Shown here: positions 15,010 through 25,706 of the stretch, piece by piece
Layout of the letters: each line of letters begins with the position of its first letter
Numbering within the stretch: position 1 is the stretch's first letter
DNA from: Burkholderiales bacterium
GTDB taxonomy: Bacteria; Pseudomonadota; Gammaproteobacteria; Burkholderiales; Burkholderiaceae_C
Reading direction: 5' to 3'
DNA length: 46,312 bases
Assembly: GCA_026932425.1 (NCBI GenBank)
Contig: JAIXKN010000075.1
Location: 1 to 46,312, forward strand
Translations under genes and position numbers: made by a program
The notes under the pieces: model-generated
The model's input: only the letters and a program-made list of their open reading frames with translations
Database searches by the model: none
What the model was told of the DNA's origin: nothing

Positions 15010-18000
15010 ATGCAACTCCCTTCGATCGCGCCCGGCAAGCGCTACACCCGTCCCCTGCCGCCGGGCTCGGCCGACGCCCTGCTCCTGGCCCGCCAAGCCG
15101 CCGCCGCGAAGGCAGCCGGACGGATGCTCGCGGTGATCACCGCCGATGCCGCCGACGCCGCGCGGCTCGTCGACGAGATCGTCTTCTTCGACCCGGCGCT
15201 GCGCACCGCGCTCTTCCCGGACTGGGAGACCCTGCCCTACGACAGCTTCAGCCCGCACCAGGATCTGGTGAGCGAACGGCTGGCCACGCTCTGGCGTGTG
15301 GGCCATGCCGAGGTCGACGTGCTGCTGCTGCCGGCGAGCACGGCGCTCACGCGCCTGGCGCCGCCCTCGTTCTTGGCGGCGACCACCTTCATGTTCCGGC
15401 AGAAGGCGCGCCTGGACGAGGCCGCGTTGAAGGCGCAGCTGACGCTGGCGGGTTACCAGCACGTGAGCCAGGTGGTCTCACCCGGCGAATACGCGGTGCG
15501 GGGCGGCCTGATCGACCTCTTCCCGATGGGCAGCCCGGTGCCCTACCGCCTGGACCTCTTCGACGACGAGATCGACTCGATCCGCAGCTTCGACCCGGAC
15601 ACGCAGCGCAGTCTCTATCCGGTGCCCGAAGTGCGCCTGCTGCCCGGGCGCGAATTCCCGATGGACGAGGCCGCGCGCACCGCCTTCAGGGCGCGCTGGC
15701 GCGAGCAGCTGGAAGGTGACCCCACGCGCAGCCGCATCTACAAGGACATCCAGCAGGGCGTGGCCAGCGGCGGCATCGAGTACTACCTGCCGCTGTTCTT
15801 CGACGAGACCGCGACGATCTTCGAGCACCTGCCCGCAGGCGCGAACCTGACGCTGCACGGCGAGGTCGACGGCGCGCTGCAGCGCTTCTGGAGCGACACC
15901 CGCGAGCGGCATCGCTTCCTGCAGCACGACCCGGAGCGGCCGATTCTGCCGCCCGAGGCGATCTTCCTGCGGCCCGAGGAGTTCTTCGCGCGCACGCAGC
16001 CGCTGGCCACACTCGTGCTGCGCCCAACCGCGCCAGCGGCGGATGCGACGGATACGACAGAAGCCGATCCGGCCAGCGCCTGGACCCGGCCGCTGCCGCC
16101 GCTGGCAATCGACCGCGGCGCGACCGAACCGCTCGCGGCACTGGCGCGACACCTGGAGACGACGACGCACCGCGTGCTGCTCGTTGCCGAGAGCGAGGGG
16201 CGGCGCGAGAGCGTGCTCGAGCTGCTGCGCGAGCACCGCATCCAGCTCCCGAGCGTGGCCACGCTCGCGGACTTCCTCGCCGGCAACGAGAAGGTCGCGA
16301 TCGTCGCCGCGCCGCTGGCCGCCGGCTTTCACTGGATCGAGACGCAGGGGCCGCAGGCCGGCGTCTCGGTGCAGTTCGTCACCGAGACCGAGCTCTTCGC
16401 GGCGACGCCGCAGGCGCGCCGCCGCCGCCGGCAGGAGCAGGTCAGCGACCTCGACGCGCTCGTGCGCGACCTCTCCGAGCTCAAGATCGGCGACCCCGTC
16501 GTGCACGTCAACCACGGCATCGGACGCTATCGCGGCCTCGTCAACATCGACGTCTCGGGCGGGCAGGACGGCGGCGCGAGCGAGTTCCTGCACCTGCAGT
16601 ACGCCGATGATGCGACGCTGTACGTGCCGGTTTCGCAGCTGCACCTGATCGGCCGCTACACCGGCGTCTCGCCCGAGGAGGCGCCGCTGCACAAGCTCGG
16701 CAGCGGGCAGTGGGAGCGCGCGCGGCGCAAGGCCGCCGAGCAGGTGCGCGACACCGCGGCCGAGCTGCTCAACCTCTACGCGCAGCGGGCGGCGCGCGAA
16801 GGCCGGCCGCACCGCTTCAGCGCCTCCGACTACGAGGCCTTCGCCGCCAGCTTCGGCTTCGAGGAGACGGCCGACCAGCGCGCGGCGATCCACGCGGTGA
16901 TCCAGGACCTCGTGAGCCCGCGCCCGATGGACCGGCTCGTCTGCGGCGACGTCGGTTTCGGCAAGACCGAGGTCGCGCTGCGCGCGGCCTTCGTCGCGGT
17001 GCACGGCGGCAGCCAGGTCGCGATCCTCGCGCCGACGACGCTGCTGGCCGAGCAGCACTACCAGACGCTCTGCGACCGCTTCGGCAAGTGGCCGGTGAAG
17101 ATCGCCGAGCTCTCGCGCTTTCGCAGCAGCAAGGAGGTCAAGGCGGCACTCGAAGGCATCGCCGACGGCAGCGTCGACATCGTCGTCGGCACGCACAAGC
17201 TGCTCTCGCCCGAGGTGAAGTTCAAGCGCCTGGGCCTGCTCGTGATCGACGAGGAGCACCGCTTCGGCGTGCGCCACAAGGAGGCGATCAAGGCGCTGCG
17301 CGCCGAGGTCGACGTGCTGACGCTCACCGCCACGCCGATCCCGCGGACGCTCGGCATGGCGCTCGAGGGCCTGCGCGACCTCTCGGTGATCGCCACCGCG
17401 CCCGAGCGGCGCCTGGCGATCAAGACCTTCGTGCGCAACGAGGGCAGCGGCGTCATCCGCGAGGCGGTGCTGCGCGAGTTGAAGCGCGGCGGGCAGGTCT
17501 ACTTCCTGCACAACGAGGTCGAGACCATCGAGCAGCGCGCGCAGCGGCTCTACGAACTGCTGCCCGAGGCGCGCATCGCGATCGCGCACGGCCAGATGCC
17601 CGAGCGCCAGCTCGAGGCGGTGATGCGCGATTTCGTCGCCCAGCGCTTCAACGTCCTCGTCTGCTCGACGATCATCGAGACCGGCATCGACGTTCCCAGC
17701 GCCAACACCATCGTCATCACCCGTGCCGACAAGTTCGGCCTCGCGCAGCTGCACCAGCTGCGCGGGCGCGTCGGCCGCAGCCACCACCAGGCCTACGCCT
17801 ACCTGCTCGTCCCCGACGTGCAGAGCCTGACCAAGCAGGCCGGCCAGCGCCTGCAGGCGATCCAGGAGATGGAGGAGCTGGGCAGCGGCTTCTACCTCGC
17901 GATGCACGACCTCGAGATCCGCGGCGCGGGCGAGGTGCTCGGCGAGAGCCAGAGCGGCAACATGATGGAGGTCGGCTTCCAGCTCTACAACGACATGCTG

Positions 18001-18522
18001 GCCGAGGCGGTGCGCAGCCTCAAGGCCGGGCGCGAACCCGACCTGCTCTCGCCGATGGGCTCGCTCTTCGGGGCGACCACCGAGGTCAACCTGCACACGC
18101 CGGCGCTGCTGCCCGACGCGTACTGCGACGACGTCCACGCCCGGCTGAGCCTTTACAAGCGCCTGGCCAGCGCCGACAGCGCCGAGGCGCTCGACCGGCT
18201 GCTCGAGGAGGTCACCGACCGCTTCGGCAAGCTCCCGCCCCAGGGCCAGGCGCTCTTCGACACGCATCGCCTGCGCGTGCTCGCGAGGCCCTACGGCGTG
18301 CAGAAGATCGAGGCGGGCCCGAAGCTGATGAGCATCGCCTTCCGGCCCAACCCGCCGGTCGACGCGCAGCGCATCATCGCGCTGGTGCAGAAGAACCGCT
18401 CGGTCAAGCTCGCCGGCAACGACAAGCTGCGCATCGAGCGCGAGTTCGCCGCGGTCTCGGACCGCGTGCAGTACGTGCGCGACGTGCTGCGTGCGCTCGG
18501 TCCGCCGCTGGTCGAGGCCTGA
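15010..18522 (+). CDS. mfd: Mfd, transcription-repair coupling factor
   Basis: A 1170-residue ATP-dependent translocase that removes RNA polymerase stalled at DNA damage and recruits the UvrABC excision system. The N-terminus is UvrB-like ([35 protein letters not shown]-type region). The RNA polymerase interaction domain carries [14 protein letters not shown]. The helicase core has Walker [19 protein letters not shown] ([10 protein letters not shown]), [28 protein letters not shown] and QLRGRVGRS. The C-terminal regulatory domain ([10 protein letters not shown]) is present. Length is close to E. coli Mfd (1148 aa), so the gene is intact. ATG 15010 is chosen because upstream in-frame starts overlap the ispD start region and add residues unlike the family N-terminus. 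Only a weak ribosome site is visible. Confidence 0.96.
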   Translation: MQLPSIAPGKRYTRPLPPGSADALLLARQAAAAKAAGRMLAVITADAADAARLVDEIVFFDPALRTALFPDWETLPYDSFSPHQDLVSERLATLWRVGHAEVDVLLLPASTALTRLAPPSFLAATTFMFRQKARLDEAALKAQLTLAGYQHVSQVVSPGEYAVRGGLIDLFPMGSPVPYRLDLFDDEIDSIRSFDPDTQRSLYPVPEVRLLPGREFPMDEAARTAFRARWREQLEGDPTRSRIYKDIQQGVASGGIEYYLPLFFDETATIFEHLPAGANLTLHGEVDGALQRFWSDTRERHRFLQHDPERPILPPEAIFLRPEEFFARTQPLATLVLRPTAPAADATDTTEADPASAWTRPLPPLAIDRGATEPLAALARHLETTTHRVLLVAESEGRRESVLELLREHRIQLPSVATLADFLAGNEKVAIVAAPLAAGFHWIETQGPQAGVSVQFVTETELFAATPQARRRRRQEQVSDLDALVRDLSELKIGDPVVHVNHGIGRYRGLVNIDVSGGQDGGASEFLHLQYADDATLYVPVSQLHLIGRYTGVSPEEAPLHKLGSGQWERARRKAAEQVRDTAAELLNLYAQRAAREGRPHRFSASDYEAFAASFGFEETADQRAAIHAVIQDLVSPRPMDRLVCGDVGFGKTEVALRAAFVAVHGGSQVAILAPTTLLAEQHYQTLCDRFGKWPVKIAELSRFRSSKEVKAALEGIADGSVDIVVGTHKLLSPEVKFKRLGLLVIDEEHRFGVRHKEAIKALRAEVDVLTLTATPIPRTLGMALEGLRDLSVIATAPERRLAIKTFVRNEGSGVIREAVLRELKRGGQVYFLHNEVETIEQRAQRLYELLPEARIAIAHGQMPERQLEAVMRDFVAQRFNVLVCSTIIETGIDVPSANTIVITRADKFGLAQLHQLRGRVGRSHHQAYAYLLVPDVQSLTKQAGQRLQAIQEMEELGSGFYLAMHDLEIRGAGEVLGESQSGNMMEVGFQLYNDMLAEAVRSLKAGREPDLLSPMGSLFGATTEVNLHTPALLPDAYCDDVHARLSLYKRLASADSAEALDRLLEEVTDRFGKLPPQGQALFDTHRLRVLARPYGVQKIEAGPKLMSIAFRPNPPVDAQRIIALVQKNRSVKLAGNDKLRIEREFAAVSDRVQYVRDVLRALGPPLVEA

Positions 18523-18587
18523 GCCCGGAGCGGACACGCCGGCACGACCGGAGGCGACCGCAGGACGAGAAAGGAGAAGAGGAGACC

Positions 18588-20384
18588 ATGCGTACTTCGA
18601 TCCTCGGCGGCGGGCTCGCCCTGCTCCTGGCGCTGGGCAGCGCGATCGCCGCCGCGCCCACCGACGACGAACGACTGCTCGGCGGCGATCCGGGCGGGGC
18701 CAACTGGCTCAGCTACGGCCGCGACTACGGCAACCAGCGCTTCTCGCCGCTCACGCAGATCAGCGCCGGCAACGTCGAACGGCTTGCACCGGCGTGGATC
18801 TACCAGAGCGGCGTCGCGGCGACCTTCCAGGCCACGCCCATCGTGGTCGACGGCGTCATCTACCTCTCGCTGCCCTTCAGCGACGTCGTTGCGCTGGACG
18901 GGCGCAGCGGCCGCGAGCTGTGGCGCTATCGCCACCAGCGCCGCACGCAGGCGCTGTGCTGCGGCCCGGCCAACCGCGGCGTCGCGGTCGCCTACGGCAA
19001 GGTCTTCATCGGCACCGTCGACGCGCGACTGGTCGCGCTCGACCAAGAGAGCGGGAAGCCCGTCTGGGACATCCCGCTGGTCGACGAACTGCCCACCCGC
19101 ACCGAACGCACGGATCAGCTCGCATCCGACGATCCGCTGCGCGGGCAGAAAACGACCGGCGCCACCGGCGTCGGCGCGAACATGGCCCCGCTCGTGCATC
19201 GCGGCAAGGTCATCATCGGCATCACCGGCGTCGGCTACGGCCTGCATCTGGAGGGGCGTCGGCCGGATGCGCCGCTCGGGGCCGTCGTCGGGATCGCCGG
19301 GCAGAGCCAGCGTGCGGGCTTCTACGCCGCCTTCGACGCCGTAAGCGGCAGGCGCCTGTGGCAGTTCGACACCACCGCGAGCCAGGGCTGGGAGGGCGAG
19401 TTCCGCACGCACACGCCCGACGGCGCCCCGCTCGAGCGCGACATCGCGCGCGAGCGCGCCGACCTGGCGAAGGCGGGCGACGCCTGGAAGCGCGGCGGCG
19501 GCTCGGCGTGGACGACGCCGGCGCTCGACGCGGAGCGCGGCCTGCTCTTCGTCGGCGTGGGCAACCCCTCGCCGCAGATGGACGACACGAGCCGCCCGGG
19601 GGACAACCTCTACACCGTCTCGATCGTCGCGCTCGAGCTCGAGACCGGCGCCGTGCGCTGGCACTTCCAGGAGGTGCCGCACGACATGTGGGGTTACGAC
19701 GTCGCAAGCCCCGCGATGCTCTTCGACCTGCCCTGGCAGGGCCGGACGCTGCCGGCGCTGGCGCAGGCCGGCAAGACCGGCTGGCTCTACGTGCTCGACC
19801 GGCGCGACGGCCGGCTGCTCTATCGATCAGAGGCCTTCGTCCCGCAGTCCAACCTCTTCCGCCGGCCGACACCCGAAGGCATCGTGATCGCTCCGGGCGG
19901 AGGCGGCGGCGCGAACTGGTCGCCCGCCGCGCTGGACCCGCGCACCGGTCTGGCCTATGTGGCCGCGATGCACCTGCCGATGCGCTACACGGTGAAGGAG
20001 GTCGCCGCCCAGGGCGACGCGCCGGCCGTGCGCTACACGGCGATGGAACCGGTGAGAGGACCGACCTGGGGGACGCTGACGGCGATCGACACGCGCAACC
20101 AAGGCCGCATCCGCTGGCAGGCGCGAACCGCCACGCCCCTGATCGGCGGCGTGCTCGCCACCGCGGGCAATCTCGTCTTCACCGGCGAAGGCGACGGCCA
20201 TCTCGCGGCCTACGACGCGGCGAGCGGCGAGCGCCTGTGGCAGTTCAACTGCGGCGCCGGCGTCAACGCGCCGCCGATCAGCTACGAGATCGACGGTCAG
20301 CAGTACATCGCGGTGGCCGCCGGCGGCAACGCGCTCTTCGGCTACCGACAGGGTGATGCGCTGATGGTCTTCCGCCTGCGCTGA
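18588..20384 (+). CDS. PQQ-type quinoprotein dehydrogenase homologue with altered active site
   Basis: A 598-residue exported beta-propeller of the quinoprotein alcohol dehydrogenase family. A signal peptide ends near IAAA (about residue 21). Repeated propeller motifs such as VVALDGRSGRELW and LVALDQESGKPVW are clear. The vicinal disulfide pair (ALCCGPANRG) that caps PQQ in these enzymes is present, and the ligand Asn appears in VGNPSP. Two residues expected in methanol/ethanol dehydrogenases are changed: the metal-binding Glu motif (GAE) reads GVG in ITGVGYG, and the catalytic W-D-x-D/A reads WGYD in HDMWGYD. It may therefore have an unusual substrate or chemistry, or be inactive. There is no fused heme domain; a cytochrome c gene lies 1.6 kb downstream. 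ATG 18588 has AGGAGA upstream. Confidence 0.85.
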   Translation: MRTSILGGGLALLLALGSAIAAAPTDDERLLGGDPGGANWLSYGRDYGNQRFSPLTQISAGNVERLAPAWIYQSGVAATFQATPIVVDGVIYLSLPFSDVVALDGRSGRELWRYRHQRRTQALCCGPANRGVAVAYGKVFIGTVDARLVALDQESGKPVWDIPLVDELPTRTERTDQLASDDPLRGQKTTGATGVGANMAPLVHRGKVIIGITGVGYGLHLEGRRPDAPLGAVVGIAGQSQRAGFYAAFDAVSGRRLWQFDTTASQGWEGEFRTHTPDGAPLERDIARERADLAKAGDAWKRGGGSAWTTPALDAERGLLFVGVGNPSPQMDDTSRPGDNLYTVSIVALELETGAVRWHFQEVPHDMWGYDVASPAMLFDLPWQGRTLPALAQAGKTGWLYVLDRRDGRLLYRSEAFVPQSNLFRRPTPEGIVIAPGGGGGANWSPAALDPRTGLAYVAAMHLPMRYTVKEVAAQGDAPAVRYTAMEPVRGPTWGTLTAIDTRNQGRIRWQARTATPLIGGVLATAGNLVFTGEGDGHLAAYDAASGERLWQFNCGAGVNAPPISYEIDGQQYIAVAAGGNALFGYRQGDALMVFRLR

Positions 20385-20389
20385 GCCGG

Positions 20390-20404
20390 GCCCCGTACCG
20401 GGGC
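20390..20404 (+). terminator. Short GC hairpin after the quinoprotein gene
   Basis: GCCCCG (20390-20395) and CGGGGC (20399-20404) form a perfect stem around TAC, 5 bp after the quinoprotein stop. It has no T run, so it is at best a weak terminator or a 3'-end stabiliser between this gene and the nitrilase. Confidence 0.3.
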
Positions 20405-20528
20405 GGGCGATCGACGCTGCTCGCACGCGATCCGGACCCGCATGGGCGCGGCGTGCGGGAGGGGCCCGCCCTGCCGCAGAATCGAGCGGCATCGGCCTCG
20501 CGGCGAGGCCGCGGCGAAAGGAACGGAG

Positions 20529-21509
20529 ATGAGCGCGACAACAAGCGGCGCGCGGACGCTGCGTGCGGCGGTGGTGCAGGCCGGAGCGGTGCAGTTCGAC
20601 CGCGACGCCGGCACCGAGAAGGCGGTGCGGCTGATCGGCGAAGCGGCAGCCACCGGGGCCAGACTGGTGGTGTTTCCCGAGGCCTTCATCGGCGGCTACC
20701 CGAAGGGGCTGGACTTCGGCCTCGTCGTCGGCGCGCGCGACCCGCAGGGTCGCGAGGAGTTCCGCCTCTACCACGAGGCGGCGATCGAGGTTCCCGGGCC
20801 GCACGTGACGCGGCTGGCCGAAGCGGCCGGCGAACACCGCGTTCACGTCGTCATCGGCGTGATCGAACGCGAAGGCGGCACCTGCTACTGCACGGTGCTC
20901 TTCCTCGGTCCCGACGGCACGCTGCAGGGCAAGCACCGCAAGCTGATGCCCACCGCGCTCGAGCGCATGATCTGGGGCTTCGGCGACGGCTCCACGCTCA
21001 CCGTCGTCGACAGCCCTTACGGCCGCATCGGCTCGGTGATCTGCTGGGAGAACTACATGCCGATGATGCGCATGGCGATGTATGCCAAGGGTGTCGCGCT
21101 CTACTGCGCGCCGACGGCGGACGACCGCGACACCTGGCTGCCGTCGATGCAACACGTGGCGCTCGAAGGCCGCTGCTTCGTGCTCAGCGCCTGCCAGTTC
21201 GTGCGCCGGCGCGACTTCCCCGAGCCGCTGCGCGTGCGCCTGCAGCACCTGGGCGAGGATCCGGACGCGGTGCTGATGCGCGGCGGCAGCACGATCGTCA
21301 GCCCGCTCGGGCAGGTGCTCGCCGGCCCGCACTTCGGCAGCGAGACCATCCTCACCGCCGACCTGGACCTGGACGAGATCGCGCGCGGCAAGTTCGATTT
21401 CGACGCCGTCGGCCACTATTCGCGGCCCGACGTCTTCCAGCTTCAGGTGAACGAGGCGCCGACCGCGGCGGTCGTGCGCCGCGGTCGCACCGGCAGCGAC
21501 GCCGGCTAG
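20529..21509 (+). CDS. Nitrilase (carbon-nitrogen hydrolase superfamily)
   Basis: A 326-residue cytoplasmic enzyme that hydrolyses a nitrile to the carboxylic acid and ammonia. The catalytic triad is visible: Glu51 in [10 protein letters not shown], Lys138 in GKHRKLMPT, and the nucleophile Cys172 in [20 protein letters not shown] and [11 protein letters not shown] place it in the true nitrilase branch rather than with amidases or ureidopropionases. The exact substrate (aliphatic, aryl-acetonitrile or cyanohydrin type) cannot be read from sequence. ATG 20529 has GGAACGGAG immediately upstream. It follows the quinoprotein gene by 144 bp on the same strand and may be co-transcribed. Its stop overlaps that of the convergent cytochrome gene in the 4-bp sequence CTAG. 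Confidence 0.92.
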   Translation: MSATTSGARTLRAAVVQAGAVQFDRDAGTEKAVRLIGEAAATGARLVVFPEAFIGGYPKGLDFGLVVGARDPQGREEFRLYHEAAIEVPGPHVTRLAEAAGEHRVHVVIGVIEREGGTCYCTVLFLGPDGTLQGKHRKLMPTALERMIWGFGDGSTLTVVDSPYGRIGSVICWENYMPMMRMAMYAKGVALYCAPTADDRDTWLPSMQHVALEGRCFVLSACQFVRRRDFPEPLRVRLQHLGEDPDAVLMRGGSTIVSPLGQVLAGPHFGSETILTADLDLDEIARGKFDFDAVGHYSRPDVFQLQVNEAPTAAVVRRGRTGSDAG

Positions 21510-22030
21510 GGCTGCCGCCTCGCAGGCGGCAGCAGCCCGGGCCTGCCCGGACCGAGCCCGCCATCGGCGCGTGCGTTCAGGTAGGCATAGAGATCCAGCA
21601 CGTGCGGCGTCACCGCCCCGTCGCCGTCCCAGGCCGGCATCAGCGGCTGGCCGCGCGCGCTGCGCTCGCGCTTCATCACCTCCTCGAGCAGCGCAGTGCG
21701 CTCGGTGTCACTGTCCGGCGGCGGGTCGTCGGGGGCCAGGCGCGCAATGCGGTAGCTGCTGAGCACCTTGGTCGCGAAGCCCCGCGGCGTGTAGTTGCGG
21801 ATGCGCTCGACCAAGTTGGGCGCGACCGCCGTGCCCACGCCGCCGATCCCGTGACAGGACTGGCAGTGCGTCTGGAAAAGACGCCAGCCGGCGAAGGTGC
21901 CGGCATCGACGCGGCCGTCGACCACGGTGAAGTCGCCGGGCATCGGGTCGCCCGGGGGCGGTGCGGACTGAGCCGTCGCGGCAGCGGCCGCCAGCACGAG
22001 CGGCGCGAACGATCGGAACGGGTGGTGCAT
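21506..22030 (-). CDS. Mono-heme cytochrome c, exported
   Basis: A 174-residue periplasmic c-type cytochrome. It has a short signal peptide ([12 protein letters not shown], then Ala-rich, cleavage near AQSA). One heme site is CQSCH (Cys56, Cys59, His60), and a likely axial Met lies in QPLMPAWDG. It is a class I type domain with a Pro/Gly-rich, basic C-terminal tail. An in-frame ATG at 22051 would add seven residues; 22030 gives the cleaner signal peptide. It lies convergent to the nitrilase and close to the quinoprotein, so it could accept electrons from it, though it is on the other strand. Similar cytochromes serve PQQ dehydrogenases, but also sulfite or sulfur enzymes. Confidence 0.83.
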   Translation of the reverse strand: MHHPFRSFAPLVLAAAAATAQSAPPPGDPMPGDFTVVDGRVDAGTFAGWRLFQTHCQSCHGIGGVGTAVAPNLVERIRNYTPRGFATKVLSSYRIARLAPDDPPPDSDTERTALLEEVMKRERSARGQPLMPAWDGDGAVTPHVLDLYAYLNARADGGLGPGRPGLLPPARRQP

Positions 22031-22241
22031 GAATTCGTCTCGGGAAGGCATCGGACGCGATTCTGAAGGCTCTCCTGAGCGCCATCACTGCATCCGCCGC
22101 GCCTCGGGCGCCGGGCAAGCCCGTTCCCCGGTTGCGACAGCGGCCGCGCCGAGGCGGCGCGAGGCTGGGGCAGACCCGGTATTCGGCGCGCCCGGCGAGC
22201 CGTACGATCCGCGGCTGGTTCCCTCAAGCCGTGGAGTCAAG

Positions 22242-23606
22242 ATGAGCACCCAAACCAAGTTCCTGCTCGACGAGAGCAAGCTGCCGCGCCGCTGGTACAA
22301 CATCGCGGCGGATCTGCCGGTGCCGCTGGCGCCGCCGCTGCATCCCGGCACCTTGCAGCCCCTGGGCCCCGATGACCTGGCGCCGCTGTTCCCGATGGAA
22401 CTGATCCTGCAGGAGGTCAGCACCGAGCGCGAGATCGAGATCCCCGAACCGATACGCGAGGTCTTCCGGCTCTGGCGGCCGAGCCCGCTGGTGCGCGCCC
22501 ACCGCCTGGAGAAGGCGCTGGGAACGCCGGCGAAGATCTACTACAAGTACGAGGGTGTCTCGCCGGCGGGCAGCCACAAGCCCAACACCGCGATCCCGCA
22601 GGCCTGGTACAACGCACAGGCCGGCATCAGGAAGCTGACGACCGAGACCGGTGCCGGACAATGGGGTTCGTCGCTGGCGTTTGCCGGAGCCTTGTTCGGG
22701 ATCGATGTCACGGTCTTCCAGGTCCGCGTCTCCTACGACCAGAAGCCCTACCGCCGCGCGCTGATGGAGACCTATGGCGCCAAGTGCATCGCCAGTCCCA
22801 GCAACCTCACCGCCAGCGGCCGCGCGATCCTCGAGAAGGATCCGAACCACCCCGGCTCGCTCGGCATCGCGATCAGCGAGGCGGTCGAGGTCGCGGCGAC
22901 CAACGACGACACCAAGTACTCGCTCGGCTCGGTGCTCAACCACGTGCTGATGCACCAGAGCATCATCGGCCTGGAGGCGATGCTGCAGTTCGAGATGGCC
23001 GGCGACGACCCGGACGTGATCATCGGCTGCACCGGCGGCGGCAGCAACTTCGCCGGACTCGCCTTCCCCTTCATCGGCCAGCAGCTGCGCGGCGGGCGCA
23101 AGCGCCGCATCGTCGCGGTCGAGCCCTCGGCCTGCCCGTCGCTGACCCGCGGCAAGTTCGCCTACGACTTCGGCGACACCGCGCACCTGACGCCGTTGAC
23201 CAAGATGCACACGCTGGGCAGCACCTTCACGCCACCGGGCTTCCACGCCGGTGGCCTGCGCTATCACGGCATGGCGCCGATGGTCTCGCACCTGAAGGAG
23301 CTCGGCCTGATCGAGGCCACTGCCTACCCGCAGACAGCCTGCTTCGAGGCCGGCGTCCTGTTCGCGCGCAGCGAGGGCATCGTTCCTGCGCCCGAGGCCA
23401 ACCACGCCGTGAAGAGCGCGATCGTCGAGGCCCTGCGCTGCAAGGCCGAAGGCCGCTCGGAGGTGATCGTCTTCAACCTCAGCGGCCACGGGCACTTCGA
23501 CATGAGTGCCTACAGCAGCTACTTCGGCGGCCAGCTCGTCGACCAGGGCTACGACGAGAAGGAGCTGGCGATGGCGCTGGCCGGCCTGCCGAGCGTGCCG
23601 GCCTGA
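22242..23606 (+). CDS. TrpB2, tryptophan synthase beta-like PLP enzyme
   Basis: A 454-residue pyridoxal-phosphate enzyme of the TrpB2 branch of tryptophan synthase beta chains. TrpB2 proteins are longer than canonical TrpB (about 400 aa), often lack a TrpA partner and can condense indole with serine or phosphoserine. Seen here: the PLP Lys113 in GSHKPNTA, the substrate loop [13 protein letters not shown], the phosphate-binding [10 protein letters not shown], the catalytic-region EGVSPAGSH, and a C-terminal NLSGHGHFD. No trpA or other trp gene is near, so it is an orphan copy. ATG 22242 has GGAG about 6 nt upstream. The gene diverges from the cytochrome c gene, with 211 bp between starts. The physiological substrate is open. 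Confidence 0.9.
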   Translation: MSTQTKFLLDESKLPRRWYNIAADLPVPLAPPLHPGTLQPLGPDDLAPLFPMELILQEVSTEREIEIPEPIREVFRLWRPSPLVRAHRLEKALGTPAKIYYKYEGVSPAGSHKPNTAIPQAWYNAQAGIRKLTTETGAGQWGSSLAFAGALFGIDVTVFQVRVSYDQKPYRRALMETYGAKCIASPSNLTASGRAILEKDPNHPGSLGIAISEAVEVAATNDDTKYSLGSVLNHVLMHQSIIGLEAMLQFEMAGDDPDVIIGCTGGGSNFAGLAFPFIGQQLRGGRKRRIVAVEPSACPSLTRGKFAYDFGDTAHLTPLTKMHTLGSTFTPPGFHAGGLRYHGMAPMVSHLKELGLIEATAYPQTACFEAGVLFARSEGIVPAPEANHAVKSAIVEALRCKAEGRSEVIVFNLSGHGHFDMSAYSSYFGGQLVDQGYDEKELAMALAGLPSVPA

Positions 23607-23633
23607 CAGCAGCGTCGCGACGCGCAACCGCGC

Positions 23634-25706
23634 TCAGGCCGGTTGCGCGTCGACATCCGCCAGGCCGCGCTTGCGCAGCAGCGGCGCGACGCTGGCCGCC
23701 CGGCCGCGGAAGGCGGCATAGGCCGCTCCCGGCTCGACGCTGTTGCCGCTGGCGTAGATCCAGCGCCGCAGCCGCTGCGCGAGCTGCGGATCGAAAGGGT
23801 CGCCGGCTTCGCGGAAGGCCTCGAAGCCGTCGGCATCCAGCACCTCGGCCCAAAGATAGACGTAATAGCCCGCGGCGTAGCTCGAACCCGAGAACAGGTG
23901 CTGGAAGTGCACGAGACGGTGGTTCATGCCGACCTCCGGCGGCACGCCCTGCGCGGCCAGCAGTGAGGCCTCGAAGGCACAGAGATCGGCCGGCGGCTCG
24001 GCCTCGCTGCGTGAATGCACGGCCATGTCGACGATCGCGCTGGCGGTGTAACGCAGCGTCTCGTAGCCCTGACCGAAGCGCTGCGCGGCCTGCAGACGCT
24101 CGATCAGCGCCTGCGGGATCGGCTCGCCGGTCCGCACGTGGCGCGCGTGCCGGCGCAGGACCTCGGGCTCCGCGAGCCAGTGCTCGAAGAGCTGCGAAGG
24201 CAGCTCGACGAAGTCGCGCAGCACCTGGGTGCCCGACAGGCGCGCGAAGCGCACCTGCGAGAGCAGTCCGTGCAGGCCGTGGCCGAACTCGTGGAAGAGC
24301 GTGCGCGCCTCGTCGATCGACAGCAGCACCGGCTGCCCCGGCGCCGAGCGCGCGAAGTTGTTGTTGTTGAGGATCAGCGGCAGCTCGGCCCCGCCTTGCG
24401 GCGCGTTGCGGTTCTGCCAGCGCAGCGCGCTCATCCAGGCGCCGCTGCGCTTGCCCTCGCGCGCGAAGTTGTCCTGCATGAAGAGGCCGACGAGCGTGTC
24501 GTCGGCGTCGCGCACCTCGTAGGCCTTGACGTCCGGGTGGTAGACCGGGACATCCTCCCGCGGCACGAAGCGCAGCCCGAAGAGCCGCGCCGCGCAGTCG
24601 AAGGCCGCCTGCACCATCGCGTCGAGCGCAAAGTAGGGCTTGAGCTCGGCGTCGTCGAGCGCGTACTGCGCCTGCCGCAGCTTCTCGGCCCAGTAGCGCC
24701 AGTCCCAGGCCTCGATCGGCGTGCTCACGCCCTCGGCCAGCATCTGCGCCCGCAGCGCCTCGCGCTCGCGCTGCACCGCCGCGAGCGCGCGCGGCCAGAC
24801 CTCGTCGAAAAGCGCCTGCACCGCCGCGCGGCTGCGGGCCATCGTGTCGGCCAGCGCGTAGTCGGCGTAGCAGGCATGGTCGTGCAGCCGCGCCTGCTCC
24901 CGGCGCAGGCGCAGGATCGCGCGTGCGAGCTCGCGGTTGTCGCTCTCCCCGGCATGCTCGCCGCGGCTCACCCAGCCGCGCCAGACCAGCTCGCGCAGGT
25001 CGCGTCGCTGCGAATAGGTCAGAAAAGGGATCACATGTCCGCGCGCGAGCGTGAAGACGTGGCCGTCGAGTCCCCGTTCGGTCGCCGCCTGGCGCGCCGC
25101 GTCGCGAACGAAGCCCGGCAGCCCGGCGAGGTCGGCCTCGCTCTCCAGCTCGAGCCTCCAGCTCGATTCGTCGTGCAGCACGTTCTGCGCGAAACGCGTC
25201 GCCAGCTCGGCGAGCTGTTCCATGACCTGCGCGTAGCGGGCGCGATCCGCGCCCTGCAGCCGCGCTCCGGCGCGCACGAAATCGAGGTGGACGCGCTCGA
25301 GCAGCCGCAGCGCCTCGGGCGCGAGCCCGAGCTGTTCACGGCGGCGATGCAGCGCGTCGATGCGGGCGAAGAGCGCCTCGTCCAGATAGATGGTGTTGCG
25401 GTGCGCGGCCAGCGGCGCGGCCATGCGGCGCTGCACCGCCTGCAGCTCCGGGCTGGTTGCCGACGCCGCGAGGTTCTCGTAGACCGCGACGATGCGGCCC
25501 AGCATCCGTCCGCTGCGGTCGAAGGCCGCCAGCGTGTTCTCGAAGTCGGGCGCCCGCGCGTCCTTTGCGATGCGTTGCAGTTCCTCGCGATGCGAAGCCA
25601 TCGCAGCCCGCAGCGCCGGTTCGAAGTGCTCGGGATGAATGCGCTCGAACGGCGGCAGGCCGAAGGCTGCGGACCATTGTTCCAGCAGCGGATTGAGCTC
25701 AGACAT
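23634..25706 (-). CDS. M3 family zinc peptidase (Dcp/oligopeptidase A-like)
   Basis: A 690-residue cytoplasmic zinc peptidase that would degrade short peptides. The zinc motif is HEFGH (472-476), with GHGLHGLLSQ following. The flanking RDFVELPSQLFEHW, AAGYYVYLWAEVLDADGF and ASGNSVEPGAAY match the Dcp side of the family (peptidyl-dipeptidase) rather than strict PrlC, but the two are close and the assignment is not secure. Length agrees with both (about 680 aa). ATG 25706 is preferred because GGAG lies 10 nt upstream; ATG 25721 in frame is less likely. The start lies inside the 3' end of the upstream subtilase gene (8-bp overlap), so the two are probably co-translated. Confidence 0.9.
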   Translation of the reverse strand: MSELNPLLEQWSAAFGLPPFERIHPEHFEPALRAAMASHREELQRIAKDARAPDFENTLAAFDRSGRMLGRIVAVYENLAASATSPELQAVQRRMAAPLAAHRNTIYLDEALFARIDALHRRREQLGLAPEALRLLERVHLDFVRAGARLQGADRARYAQVMEQLAELATRFAQNVLHDESSWRLELESEADLAGLPGFVRDAARQAATERGLDGHVFTLARGHVIPFLTYSQRRDLRELVWRGWVSRGEHAGESDNRELARAILRLRREQARLHDHACYADYALADTMARSRAAVQALFDEVWPRALAAVQREREALRAQMLAEGVSTPIEAWDWRYWAEKLRQAQYALDDAELKPYFALDAMVQAAFDCAARLFGLRFVPREDVPVYHPDVKAYEVRDADDTLVGLFMQDNFAREGKRSGAWMSALRWQNRNAPQGGAELPLILNNNNFARSAPGQPVLLSIDEARTLFHEFGHGLHGLLSQVRFARLSGTQVLRDFVELPSQLFEHWLAEPEVLRRHARHVRTGEPIPQALIERLQAAQRFGQGYETLRYTASAIVDMAVHSRSEAEPPADLCAFEASLLAAQGVPPEVGMNHRLVHFQHLFSGSSYAAGYYVYLWAEVLDADGFEAFREAGDPFDPQLAQRLRRWIYASGNSVEPGAAYAAFRGRAASVAPLLRKRGLADVDAQPA

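Noticed and set aside
15478-18537. A reading frame of over 1000 codons antisense to mfd, and similar long frames antisense to envZ/ompR, relA and the region 58-1740
   Set aside because: In DNA this GC-rich, the antisense frame in register with codon position 3 is often open. These products are Arg/Ala/Gly-rich without motifs, while the opposite strand encodes clear conserved proteins.
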